Shown here piece after piece: positions 25,347 through 33,138 of a stretch of DNA of 55,189 nt. Both the position numbers and the translations under genes were made by a program. Each line of letters opens with the position of its first letter. Position 1 is the stretch's first letter. Below the pieces are notes generated by a model that saw only the letters and a program-made list of their open reading frames with translations, had not been told where the DNA came from and made no database searches. The DNA is from CAVEFW01 sp964579575. GTDB taxonomy: Bacteria; Actinomycetota; Coriobacteriia; Coriobacteriales; Eggerthellaceae. Where the stretch lies: NCBI GenBank assembly GCA_964579575.1, contig CAZOGL010000006.1:1-55189 (forward strand). Reading direction: 5' to 3'.

Positions 25347-28199
25347 GTGGGCAATAGCTACAAGCAGACGATGAATCTGCCTGAGACCGATTTTTCCATG
25401 CGTGCAAATCTTCCCACAAACGAGCCGAAGCGCCTCGCTCAATGGGAAGAGGCCAAGCTGTACGAGAAGATTCAAGTGGCCAACAAGGACAACGAGCCGT
25501 TTATCCTTCACGACGGCCCTCCCTATGCAAACGGCCCGATCCACATTGGCCACGCCTTCAACAAGATCCTCAAGGACATCATTGTCAAGAACAAGGCCCT
25601 CAAGGGTTATCGCGCACCGTATGTTCCTGGTTGGGATTGCCACGGTCTGCCCATTGAGAATAAGGTCGAAAACCAACTCGGACCTGAGAAGATGAAGCAG
25701 ATCGATACCCCGACCTTCCGCCGTATTTGCCGCGATTATGCCACCAAGCAACTCGATGGCCAGCGCGAAGGGTTCAAGCGACTCGGGGTTTTGGGCGAGT
25801 GGGAAAACCCCTACCTGACGTATCTGCCCGAGTATGAGGCTGGCAACATCGAGATCTTCAAGAAACTCTACCTTGACGGCACCATCTATCGCGGACGCAA
25901 GCCTATCCATTGGTGCAGCCATTGCCATACCGCCCTCGCCGAGGCCGAGATCGAATATGGAGACGAGAGCAGCCCCTCCATCTATGTGAAGTTCTTCTTC
26001 GACGAGATGCCTGAGGCCTTTGCCGCAGCTGCTTGTGAGGCTGGGTTGGGAGACGCTAAGAGTGCCGTGGTCATTTGGACGACCACGCCTTGGACGCTTC
26101 CCGCAAACCAGGTTGTTTGTCTCTCGGCTGATGCCGATTACGTGGTTGCGCTCCACGACGGCCAACTTCTCGTTGTGGCGCAGGAGCTCTCTGAGTCCCT
26201 CTTCGAGGTCGCCGGTTGGGAGGATGTCACCCTCCTGCAATCGAAGGGTGCCACACTCACCTTCAAGGGCAGCGAACTTGTAGGATGCACCTATATCCAC
26301 CCAATCTATGAGAACGAGCACGGATCGATTCTCACCGGTAGCCATGTCACCCTTGAAACCGGCACAGGAGCAGTTCACACCGCTCCTGGTCATGGCGTCG
26401 ACGACTACAAGGTTTGCCAAGCAAACGGCATACGCGAGATCAAGATGCCTGTTGACGACGAGGGCAAGTTCTACGAAGGAAGCTGCCCTTGGGGTGGTCA
26501 GGGTGCAGTTGATTCCAACGGTGACATCATCGAATTCCTGCGCGAGCGCGGCAACCTTGTCGCACATGTGGATATCGTCCACAGCTATCCGCATTGCTGG
26601 CGTTGCCATGAGCCTGTGATCTTCCGTGCAACCACCCAATGGTTTGTCTCCATGGATGACACCAAGCTCCGCTTGGACGCCTCCAAGGCAATCGAGGAGG
26701 AAGTGACCTGGTATCCCGCTTGGGCTTCCAACCGAATCGGCGCCATGGTCAACGACCGTCCCGATTGGTGTATCAGCCGCCAACGTCTTTGGGGCGTGCC
26801 CATCCCCGTCTTTAAGTGCGAGGCATGCGGTGAAACCGTCGCAGACGAGTCTACGTTTGATGCGGTCATCGAGCTATTCAAGACAGAGGGCGCCGACGCT
26901 TGGTACGCAAAGACCCCGGCCGACTTCCTGCCCACTGATACGAAGTGCCCGCATTGCGGCGCCGGTGTCGACAAGTTGAGCTCCGACAACGACGTTCTCG
27001 ACGTGTGGTGGGAGTCCGGCGTCAGCCATACGAGCGTTTGCGAAGCTCGTGACTACCTTGAGCGTCCTGCCGATGTTTACCTCGAGGGTTCCGACCAACA
27101 CCGCGGCTGGTTCCAATCCTCGCTTTTGACCAGCGTTGCTGCTTATGGCATTCCGCCGTACAAGAACGTGATCAGCTGCGGTTTCACCCTCGACGAGAAC
27201 GGCCGCAAGATGAGCAAGAGCCTCGGCAACGTCATTGACCCTGCCGACGTTTGCAACAAATTCGGTGCCGACGTCTTACGCCTTTGGGTCGCCAGCGTCG
27301 ACTACTCCGTCGATGTCTCCATTGGCCAAGACATTCTCAAGCAAGTCTCCGATGCGTACCGCAAGTTCCGCAACAGCCTGCGCTTCTTGTTGGCTAACCT
27401 TAACGACTTCGATGATTCCAAAGATGCCATTGCCGATTGGAACGCGCTTGAGCCCATCGACCAATACATGATGGTCCAAACTGCCAAGTTGCTCGAAGAC
27501 GTCAACAAGGGTTATGACGAGTATCGCTTCAATGGCGTGTACCGTGCCGTTTATGACTTCATCAACGACGTCTCTGCCGTCTATCTCGACGTCACCAAGG
27601 ACCGCCTGTACTCCGAGGCACCGAATTCCCCGCGTCGTCGCGCCGTTCAAACGGTCCTCATGAACATCCTCGAGGTATTGACGCGCGTGCTTGCACCGAT
27701 TCTGTCTTTCACGGCAGACGAGGTATGGGAACACTATCCTTTGGCTTCCCGCACACGTGCTGGCCGCCCCGAAAGCGTCTTGCTTGCCGGTTGGCCCAAG
27801 GTGGACGAGTTCGTTCCCAAGATCCCTGCAAATGGTGATGAGTTGGTCAAGTCGTTTACCGAACTTATGGTCGTTCGCGAGGCCGTCACGAAGGCTCTCG
27901 AAGAGGCTCGTGGTGACAAGACCATTAACAAGAGCCAAGAGGCCGCCGTTGTGATCACAGCACCTGTCGAGACGATCAACCAGGCCAAGGCCTTTGATGT
28001 CACCGTCTTCGAGGAGCTCTACATCGTCTCCGGTGCCACCTTCCGCGAAGGCAACGAACTTTCGGTCGAGGTCAAGGTAGCAGAAGGAGAGAAGTGCCCA
28101 CGTTGTTGGAATGTCCGCGCGCTGGGCGGAAACGTTGCCCACCCTGACGTCTGCGAGCGTTGCGGGGACGTCCTCGAGACGATCGGTTTTGAAGCATAG
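25347..28199 (+). CDS. ileS: isoleucyl-tRNA synthetase
   Basis: A 950-residue class I synthetase. It contains the HIGH motif in YANGPIHIGHAF, the KMSKS loop GRKMSKSLGN, the editing-domain segment TTTPWTLPANQ, and a C-terminal zinc finger (CPRCWNVRALG and CERCG). The C-terminal zinc finger and overall size indicate the bacterial IleS1 type. A second Cys pair (CPHCGAG) lies before the catalytic insertion. Start is GTG 25347, with an ATGAGGATGA purine stretch upstream; ATG 25371 is a possible alternative. It heads the operon with lspA and an rlu gene. Confidence 0.96.
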   Translation: MGNSYKQTMNLPETDFSMRANLPTNEPKRLAQWEEAKLYEKIQVANKDNEPFILHDGPPYANGPIHIGHAFNKILKDIIVKNKALKGYRAPYVPGWDCHGLPIENKVENQLGPEKMKQIDTPTFRRICRDYATKQLDGQREGFKRLGVLGEWENPYLTYLPEYEAGNIEIFKKLYLDGTIYRGRKPIHWCSHCHTALAEAEIEYGDESSPSIYVKFFFDEMPEAFAAAACEAGLGDAKSAVVIWTTTPWTLPANQVVCLSADADYVVALHDGQLLVVAQELSESLFEVAGWEDVTLLQSKGATLTFKGSELVGCTYIHPIYENEHGSILTGSHVTLETGTGAVHTAPGHGVDDYKVCQANGIREIKMPVDDEGKFYEGSCPWGGQGAVDSNGDIIEFLRERGNLVAHVDIVHSYPHCWRCHEPVIFRATTQWFVSMDDTKLRLDASKAIEEEVTWYPAWASNRIGAMVNDRPDWCISRQRLWGVPIPVFKCEACGETVADESTFDAVIELFKTEGADAWYAKTPADFLPTDTKCPHCGAGVDKLSSDNDVLDVWWESGVSHTSVCEARDYLERPADVYLEGSDQHRGWFQSSLLTSVAAYGIPPYKNVISCGFTLDENGRKMSKSLGNVIDPADVCNKFGADVLRLWVASVDYSVDVSIGQDILKQVSDAYRKFRNSLRFLLANLNDFDDSKDAIADWNALEPIDQYMMVQTAKLLEDVNKGYDEYRFNGVYRAVYDFINDVSAVYLDVTKDRLYSEAPNSPRRRAVQTVLMNILEVLTRVLAPILSFTADEVWEHYPLASRTRAGRPESVLLAGWPKVDEFVPKIPANGDELVKSFTELMVVREAVTKALEEARGDKTINKSQEAAVVITAPVETINQAKAFDVTVFEELYIVSGATFREGNELSVEVKVAEGEKCPRCWNVRALGGNVAHPDVCERCGDVLETIGFEA

Positions 28200-28211
28200 A
28201 GGCCACATCCT

Positions 28212-28751
28212 TTGACGAATACCGACTCCATACCTAGCCACACCCACCAAAAGCGCAATGCCGTCATCGCCGGCGGTATTGCGCTTTTGTGGATTGTTCT
28301 CGACTACGTCGTCAAGCGATTCTTCGATAGTGGCGCGTTTTCGCTCGGACAGGATATCGCTGGTCCTTTTCTTGGCTTGTTTCGATTCACCCTTGTTCAC
28401 AATACGGGTGCCGCGTGGGGAATCTTCGCAGGAAACACGTTCCTGCTTGGCGTGTTCTCCCTCGTGATGTGCGTCTTGTTGGCCGTCTTTCTACTCGTGC
28501 TCGAAAAAAATGCGAACCTGGGCGAGACAATAGGAATCGGCCTTGTGATTGGGGGAGGGATCGGAAACGCAATCGATAGGTTTGTCGGAAGCTACGTTGT
28601 CGACTTCATCGAATTCACGTTCATCCAATTCCCGGTGTTCAACATCGCTGACATCGGCGTGACCTGCGGCATCGTGCTGTTCTTTGTCTCCTATCTTCTC
28701 ACGTGGAGAAAGGATGACGCAACCACCACCAATTCGGACGAGGAGGCCTAG
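28212..28751 (+). CDS. lspA: lipoprotein signal peptidase
   Basis: A 179-residue membrane aspartic protease (signal peptidase II) that cleaves prolipoproteins. Four transmembrane helices are visible. The conserved blocks are LVHNTGAAWGIF, GGGIGNAIDRF (first catalytic Asp) and PVFNIADIGVTCG (second catalytic Asp). The start is TTG 28212, 12 bases after ileS; an AGAGG site straddles the ileS stop. The pairing ileS-lspA-rlu is common in bacteria. Confidence 0.95.
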   Translation: MTNTDSIPSHTHQKRNAVIAGGIALLWIVLDYVVKRFFDSGAFSLGQDIAGPFLGLFRFTLVHNTGAAWGIFAGNTFLLGVFSLVMCVLLAVFLLVLEKNANLGETIGIGLVIGGGIGNAIDRFVGSYVVDFIEFTFIQFPVFNIADIGVTCGIVLFFVSYLLTWRKDDATTTNSDEEA

Positions 28752-28756
28752 ATCAC

Positions 28757-29809
28757 ATGACGCAACGAATGCACGTCGCAGGCTCCCAAGAGGCAAACCA
28801 GCGACTTGACGCCGCTTGCGCCCAGGCGGGAATCTACGCCAGTCGTAGCGCAGCCGCCAAGATGATCGAGGCGGGGTGTGTCTTCGTAAACGGAAAGGTT
28901 GCCGCAAAGAAGACCACGGTCAAGGCCGGCGATGTCATCGTGTACGAGGTGCCCGAAGATGTTGCTTTCGACCTTGTGAGTCAAGACATCCCCCTCGACA
29001 TACGTTTTGAGGATCTCGACTTGATCGTACTCTCAAAGCAGGTAGGACTTGTGTGTCACCCCTCCGTCGACCATGCGGACGGAACCCTTGTCAACGCGCT
29101 GCTCAACCACTGCGGCGCCGACAACCTTTGCAACGTCCAAGGCGAGGACGACGATCGTCTCGGAATCGTCCACAGACTCGACCGCGACACGAGCGGACTC
29201 ATGCTCGCCGCGAAGACCGATGAGGCGGGGTTTGCTCTCATGGAGGACATCCGTGCACGCGCCGTCGATCGCCACTACCTTGCCCTTGTACACGGCATCA
29301 TCCCTTCCGACACCGGTATGATTGACGCGCCCATTACCCGCCATGCCAAGGAGCGCCTGCGCATGGCCGTTCGCGATGTCCCTTACGCACGTGACGCGAT
29401 GACCACCTTCAAGGTTCTTGAGCGTTTCGAGGCGCACCAAAAGGATGATGGATACACGTTGGTAGATTGCAAGCTTTTCACCGGCCGCACCCATCAAATC
29501 CGCGTGCATATGGAATACGTCAAACACCCACTCGTGGGAGATCCCGTCTACACAAACCACGGTCCGAAAGCACCAGTTGCCCAGCTCGGGCTCAAACGGC
29601 AATTCCTCCACTCCTATCGCTTGGCCTTCGATCACCCCACCACGGGAGAGCGTCTGTCATTTACCGACAACCTGCCTGATGATTTACGTGAGGCACTTGC
29701 CAAGCTGCAAGAGCGCAGTCGGGGAAGGACAGAGGCTGGAGATGAGGTCTTCGCCACGCTCGAGCAAAGTCCGTATCCCTCAATCCAAGGGGAAGTCCCA
29801 GAGTACTAA
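28757..29809 (+). CDS. RluA-family pseudouridine synthase
   Basis: A 350-residue enzyme that isomerises uridine to pseudouridine in rRNA or tRNA. An N-terminal S4 RNA-binding domain (RLDAACAQAGIYASRSAAAKMIEAG region) is followed by the catalytic motif GIVHRLDRDTSGLML with the active-site Asp. A further conserved block is TGRTHQIRVHMEYVKHPLVGDPVY. Position after lspA and domain order fit RluD-like proteins, but target site cannot be assigned from sequence. Confidence 0.93.
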   Translation: MTQRMHVAGSQEANQRLDAACAQAGIYASRSAAAKMIEAGCVFVNGKVAAKKTTVKAGDVIVYEVPEDVAFDLVSQDIPLDIRFEDLDLIVLSKQVGLVCHPSVDHADGTLVNALLNHCGADNLCNVQGEDDDRLGIVHRLDRDTSGLMLAAKTDEAGFALMEDIRARAVDRHYLALVHGIIPSDTGMIDAPITRHAKERLRMAVRDVPYARDAMTTFKVLERFEAHQKDDGYTLVDCKLFTGRTHQIRVHMEYVKHPLVGDPVYTNHGPKAPVAQLGLKRQFLHSYRLAFDHPTTGERLSFTDNLPDDLREALAKLQERSRGRTEAGDEVFATLEQSPYPSIQGEVPEY

Positions 29810-29877
29810 CCCCAAGCGTACGAGAAGACTCGAAAGGCATGCAATAATCGCGCCAAAAATGAATAAAAATTATTTTG

Positions 29878-30013
29878 AAACTGCCACTAAAACTTTGATT
29901 TTCGAGTCCTAATTCACTCCCAAAACTGCGAAACTGCCACTTTTTTTTCTCCCTTTTTTCGCTTTTGCGGATTCAGCGTGGCATTTTCAGTGGCAGTTTC
30001 AGTGGCAGCTGCC
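29878..30013. repeat. cluster of direct and inverted AAACTGCCACT repeats
   Basis: AAACTGCCACT occurs at 29878 and 29931, and its reverse complement AGTGGCAGTTT at 29989, followed by AGTGGCAGCTGCC at 30001. T-tracts follow the second copy. The group lies between the rlu gene and the tRNA-Pro terminator, so it may act as a terminator for the ileS operon, but the best pairing leaves large loops. Confidence 0.55.
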
Positions 30014-30033
30014 AAAAACGGGGGAGAGAAAAC

Positions 30034-30062
30034 AAAAAAGTCGGAGACGACAAGCCTCCGAC
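30034..30062 (-). terminator. intrinsic terminator of tRNA-Pro
   Basis: On the minus strand GTCGGAG pairs with CTCCGAC around a 9-base loop and runs into TTTTTT (30039-30034). It starts 12 bases after the tRNA CCA end. Confidence 0.88.
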
Positions 30063-30073
30063 CTGGGATTACG

Positions 30074-30150
<77 letters not shown>

Positions 30151-30207
30151 AAATGCATGTTCGTCGCTTCGAACAGCGAAGGTTATATTACCCTTACGCC
30201 CCCGTCA

Positions 30208-31413
30208 TTACAAGCAAAATCTTGAAGAAAGTTCGGACAAAACTTCATAGGCGAGCTCACGCTTGCTCATGGGACCGAATGTTTTCACCCCGTCATCTGC
30301 AACGATGCTCGCTTCGGTCGTATCAAGTCCGAACACCTTTCCATCCCCTACCTCGTTGGCGACTATGAAATCCGCGCCCTTGCGCACCAGCTTGGCCTGA
30401 GCGTTTTCGATGACCTTGTCCGTCTCGGCAGCAAAGCCTACGACAATCTGGTGAGGGACCTTTTTAGCAGCCAAGGTCGCTAAGATATCGGGATTCGGCA
30501 CAAGCTCGACCGAGGAGAGACGCGCATCGTCCACACCCTTCTTCATCTTGGAGGGCGAGACGTAGGCGGGGCGGTAGTCAGCCACCGCCGCGCAACAGAT
30601 GAGAGCATCTGCCTGCTCAAAAGCCTCTTCGCTTGCCTTGAACATCTCTACCGCGGTCACCACCGGAACGCACGTAGCGCCGTGGGGGATTGCAAGATCG
30701 ACGGGGCCGCTTACCAACGTCACGTCCGCGCCCATCTCGACCGCAACCTCCGCCAAGGCATATCCCATCTTTCCCGAGGAACTGTTGCTCAAATAGCGAA
30801 CGGGATCGAGAGGCTCCCTCGTAGGGCCAGCGGTTATCACGACGCGCTTCCCTTCGAGTGTTCGCTTGTGCACAAAGACCTCCTCAACGCGAGAGACGAT
30901 CTTCTGCGGATCGGGGAGCCTGCCCGGCCCCGAATCGCCGCACGCGAGGTAACCCTCTTCGGCATCGATGATTGTCACGCCTCTTGAACGCAGAATCCCC
31001 AAGTTTTCCTGGACCGCGGTACTTTCGTACATGTTCACATTCATAGCTGGAGCTATCACCAGCGGGGCGGTGCATGCCATCGCGGTAGTGGTCAAAAGGT
31101 CATCGGCGATTCCGTGGGCAATCTTTCCCAAAACGTTGGCGGTGCAAGGAGCGATAAGGAAAAGATCGGCTTCCTGCGCCAGAGAGATATGGTGGATTGG
31201 ATCCCCCGGTTCATCGCCAAAGGTATCCACTGCAACCGGCTCCTTGGTCAAGGAGCGGAAGGTCAGAGGACCTACGAACTCGGTCGCATTTCTCGTCATG
31301 ACCACCTTCACGCGATAACCCGCCTTTTGCAGGCCGCGTACAATCTCGCAACTCTTGTAGGCCGCTATACAACCTGTGACGCCAACAAGGACGCATGGCT
31401 TTTTGTCATCCAT
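30208..31413 (-). CDS. coaBC: bifunctional phosphopantothenoylcysteine decarboxylase/synthase CoaBC
   Basis: A 401-residue two-domain enzyme of coenzyme A synthesis. The N-terminal flavoprotein decarboxylase (CoaC) shows VGVTGCIAAYKS, the active-site HHISLA, PAMNVNMY and the cysteine flap GYLACGDSGPGRL. The C-terminal synthetase (CoaB) begins near VVITAGPTREPLDPVRYLSN and carries the nucleotide-binding SSSGKMGYALA. The start at 31413 follows AAGGAGGCAGACA; an upstream ATG in frame would overlap the preceding gene. It lies 32 bases downstream of the unknown wHTH gene on the same strand. Confidence 0.96.
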   Translation of the reverse strand: MDDKKPCVLVGVTGCIAAYKSCEIVRGLQKAGYRVKVVMTRNATEFVGPLTFRSLTKEPVAVDTFGDEPGDPIHHISLAQEADLFLIAPCTANVLGKIAHGIADDLLTTTAMACTAPLVIAPAMNVNMYESTAVQENLGILRSRGVTIIDAEEGYLACGDSGPGRLPDPQKIVSRVEEVFVHKRTLEGKRVVITAGPTREPLDPVRYLSNSSSGKMGYALAEVAVEMGADVTLVSGPVDLAIPHGATCVPVVTAVEMFKASEEAFEQADALICCAAVADYRPAYVSPSKMKKGVDDARLSSVELVPNPDILATLAAKKVPHQIVVGFAAETDKVIENAQAKLVRKGADFIVANEVGDGKVFGLDTTEASIVADDGVKTFGPMSKRELAYEVLSELSSRFCL

Positions 31414-31445
31414 TGTCTGCCTCCTTATGAAAACGAAGCGCCCGG

Positions 31446-32372
31446 CTAGATTTCCTCCACGTGGGTGCATCGATATTTTTGCGAGCGAGAGTCGCCCGTG
31501 CCAACCGGTTCGATCAATCCGAGATTGAGAGCAGGGAGGAGGTAGTTCTCCTCGAATTTGTCATAGAAAGCCTCGCCCATCATCGCCATCATATCCGAGA
31601 CGCTCATCTCATTGATGCTCAATGCGTTGGCAAGGCTGTTCGGTTTGTTGATGGTGGGTTGGCTGTATTTCCCAGAATAGAGGGAATTGATAGCAAGCGG
31701 CAGGGAAACCGTGCCCGAGAACCCGTTGAAGTCAAACACGTCATCCCCGTAATGCTTCGCTATGACTCCCAAATCGATACCCTGCTCCGACAAGAAGCCA
31801 ATCCTCTCAAGAAAGGAGGTCAACTCGGGGAAGGGGCCGAGCGAGAAGTCGAGCACCTTACCATCCTCATCGAGAAAGCTCGAAGCAGCGTCCCCGAAAA
31901 CACGCACATCCAACCGATCGCAATACATCTCAAAGGTCGGAGCCTTCTCAAGCAACCAATCGTTGCCAGCCACAGCAAAAAACAGCGCGGCCAACAAAGA
32001 CGAGACCTCGACTTGGGAGTTCGTGCCCCTGTCCATACCCTTGGTGCGTATGACATTCTCGTCAAGGAGCGTGGAGGAAAGCATCATGATCTCCTTGGCC
32101 AATGAGCAGCCACCGAACTCACGCGTATCGATATTGATGCCATTGTCAAAACCGCCGAAACGGGACAAGGTTAAAGAGACCTCGTTTTGATCGGAAAACA
32201 GATATCCGAGATAGTTCGACTCACCTGACGGGGTTTGAAGGTGATACTCCGCACGAAAATCATCAGGTAAGGCCACATGATAGGCTGCGCAGTGCTCGTA
32301 GAGACCCTCGAAGGTCAATTCCCGCACCGGTGAGAGGGTCGTACAGAGTTCTGAGAGATGGGTTTCGCCCAT
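31446..32372 (-). CDS. unknown protein with C-terminal winged-helix-like segment
   Basis: A 308-residue soluble acidic protein I cannot place in a named family. The last 70 residues contain FYDKFEENYLLPALNLGLIEP followed by DSRSQKYRCT. This pattern resembles the C-terminal winged helix of RecG-like or AlbA-type ATP-binding regulators, which usually end LIE-x-PDSR-x-QKYRLT. The middle contains FDFNGFSGTVSLPLAINSLYSG, with no recognisable catalytic motif. There is no signal peptide or membrane helix. It precedes coaBC with a 32-base gap, so the two are probably co-transcribed. A TACAAT at 32410-32405 may be its -10. Confidence 0.8.
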   Translation of the reverse strand: MGETHLSELCTTLSPVRELTFEGLYEHCAAYHVALPDDFRAEYHLQTPSGESNYLGYLFSDQNEVSLTLSRFGGFDNGINIDTREFGGCSLAKEIMMLSSTLLDENVIRTKGMDRGTNSQVEVSSLLAALFFAVAGNDWLLEKAPTFEMYCDRLDVRVFGDAASSFLDEDGKVLDFSLGPFPELTSFLERIGFLSEQGIDLGVIAKHYGDDVFDFNGFSGTVSLPLAINSLYSGKYSQPTINKPNSLANALSINEMSVSDMMAMMGEAFYDKFEENYLLPALNLGLIEPVGTGDSRSQKYRCTHVEEI

Positions 32373-32433
32373 AGCCGTCCTTTCGCTTGTCGTTTATCCG
32401 AAAGATTGTAGCGCACTTAGGCAGCCGTGCCCC

Positions 32434-32580
32434 AACATAGCGGTCCTTTTACAACAGCGTCGCCAACATAACGGTCCTTTGGCGACTTGCCCTGACACAG
32501 CGGGCCTTTGGCGACTCGCTCCCGACGCAACGAACTTTTGGCAACTGCGTCCCCAAACAAACGATTCTGCGGACGACGGA
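32434..32580. repeat. degenerate tandem array of about 30 bp
   Basis: Five units begin at 32434, 32465, 32494, 32524 and 32556, each starting like AACATAGCGGTCCTTTGGCGAC. Unit lengths are 31, 29, 30 and 32 bases and the fifth is partial and most diverged. The array occupies much of the 336-base gene-free stretch between the divergent unknown gene and def. Confidence 0.75.
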
Positions 32581-32604
32581 CAAAGAAAACACCGTGGTTA
32601 CGTC

Positions 32605-32632
32605 TTAAATTCGAGAAGAAGATGGGTATACT
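32605..32632 (+). promoter_or_regulatory. possible promoter of the def operon
   Basis: TTAAAT and TATACT are separated by 16 bases. The -10 is good, the -35 is weak. It lies between the repeat array and the def start codon. Confidence 0.35.
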
Positions 32633-32708
32633 AGTCGGGATATGCGGGCAAGATTGCCCTCATGGCTTGATAGCTCAATACACAACAGCGCCAAAGGGGG
32701 CCCAACCT

Positions 32709-33128
32709 ATGATCAAAGAACTCGTAACCGACCAGGATTTCCTCAGTGTCGCGTGCGAACCTGGAACCGCAGAGGATACGGAAGTTGTTCAGGACCTCCT
32801 CGATACTTATGAGTCCTTGCAAGGCGACTGTGCGTGCATCGCTGCAAACCAGATTGGCTATCAAAAGGCGATCATTCTCGTCGAGATCAATGAGAAGCCT
32901 GTCATCATGTACAACCCCAAGCTCAAGCAGGCGATGAAGCCCTACCATGCCACGGAAGGATGCCTTTGCCTTGAAGGGGAGAGCAATGTCACCCGATTCC
33001 AGGTTATCAAGGTCACCTATCAAGAGCTCGTCGACGGCGCGCTCGTCGCGCGCGAAAAGCGCCTAACCGATTGGGAGGCGGAAGCCGTCCAACACTCCAT
33101 CGACCACTGTAAGGGTCGAGTAATCTAG
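32709..33128 (+). CDS. peptide deformylase-like protein lacking the catalytic glutamate
   Basis: A 139-residue member of the short clostridial-type deformylase family. Deformylases remove the N-formyl group from nascent proteins with a metal bound by Cys-His-His. Motif 1 reads CACIAANQIG with the conserved Gln (Q48). Motif 2 is EGCLC (ligand C85) instead of EGCLS. Motif 3 is QHSIDH (H129, S130, H133) instead of QHEIDH, so both metal-binding histidines remain but the catalytic glutamate is serine. It may be inactive or altered. ATG 32709 follows AAAGGGGGCCCAACCT; longer readings would run into the repeat array. It starts an operon with a disordered protein and an rRNA/tRNA methyltransferase. 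Confidence 0.88.
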   Translation: MIKELVTDQDFLSVACEPGTAEDTEVVQDLLDTYESLQGDCACIAANQIGYQKAIILVEINEKPVIMYNPKLKQAMKPYHATEGCLCLEGESNVTRFQVIKVTYQELVDGALVAREKRLTDWEAEAVQHSIDHCKGRVI

Positions 33129-33138
33129 AGGAAGCACC

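Noticed and set aside
25341..26783. A 480-codon minus-strand frame opposite ileS
   Set aside because: Shadow of the synthetase gene, without start signals or recognisable motifs.
32508..32708. N-terminal extension of the def-like gene
   Set aside because: This in-frame stretch translates the degenerate repeat array and the putative promoter, and a good ribosome-binding site lies at the internal ATG 32709.
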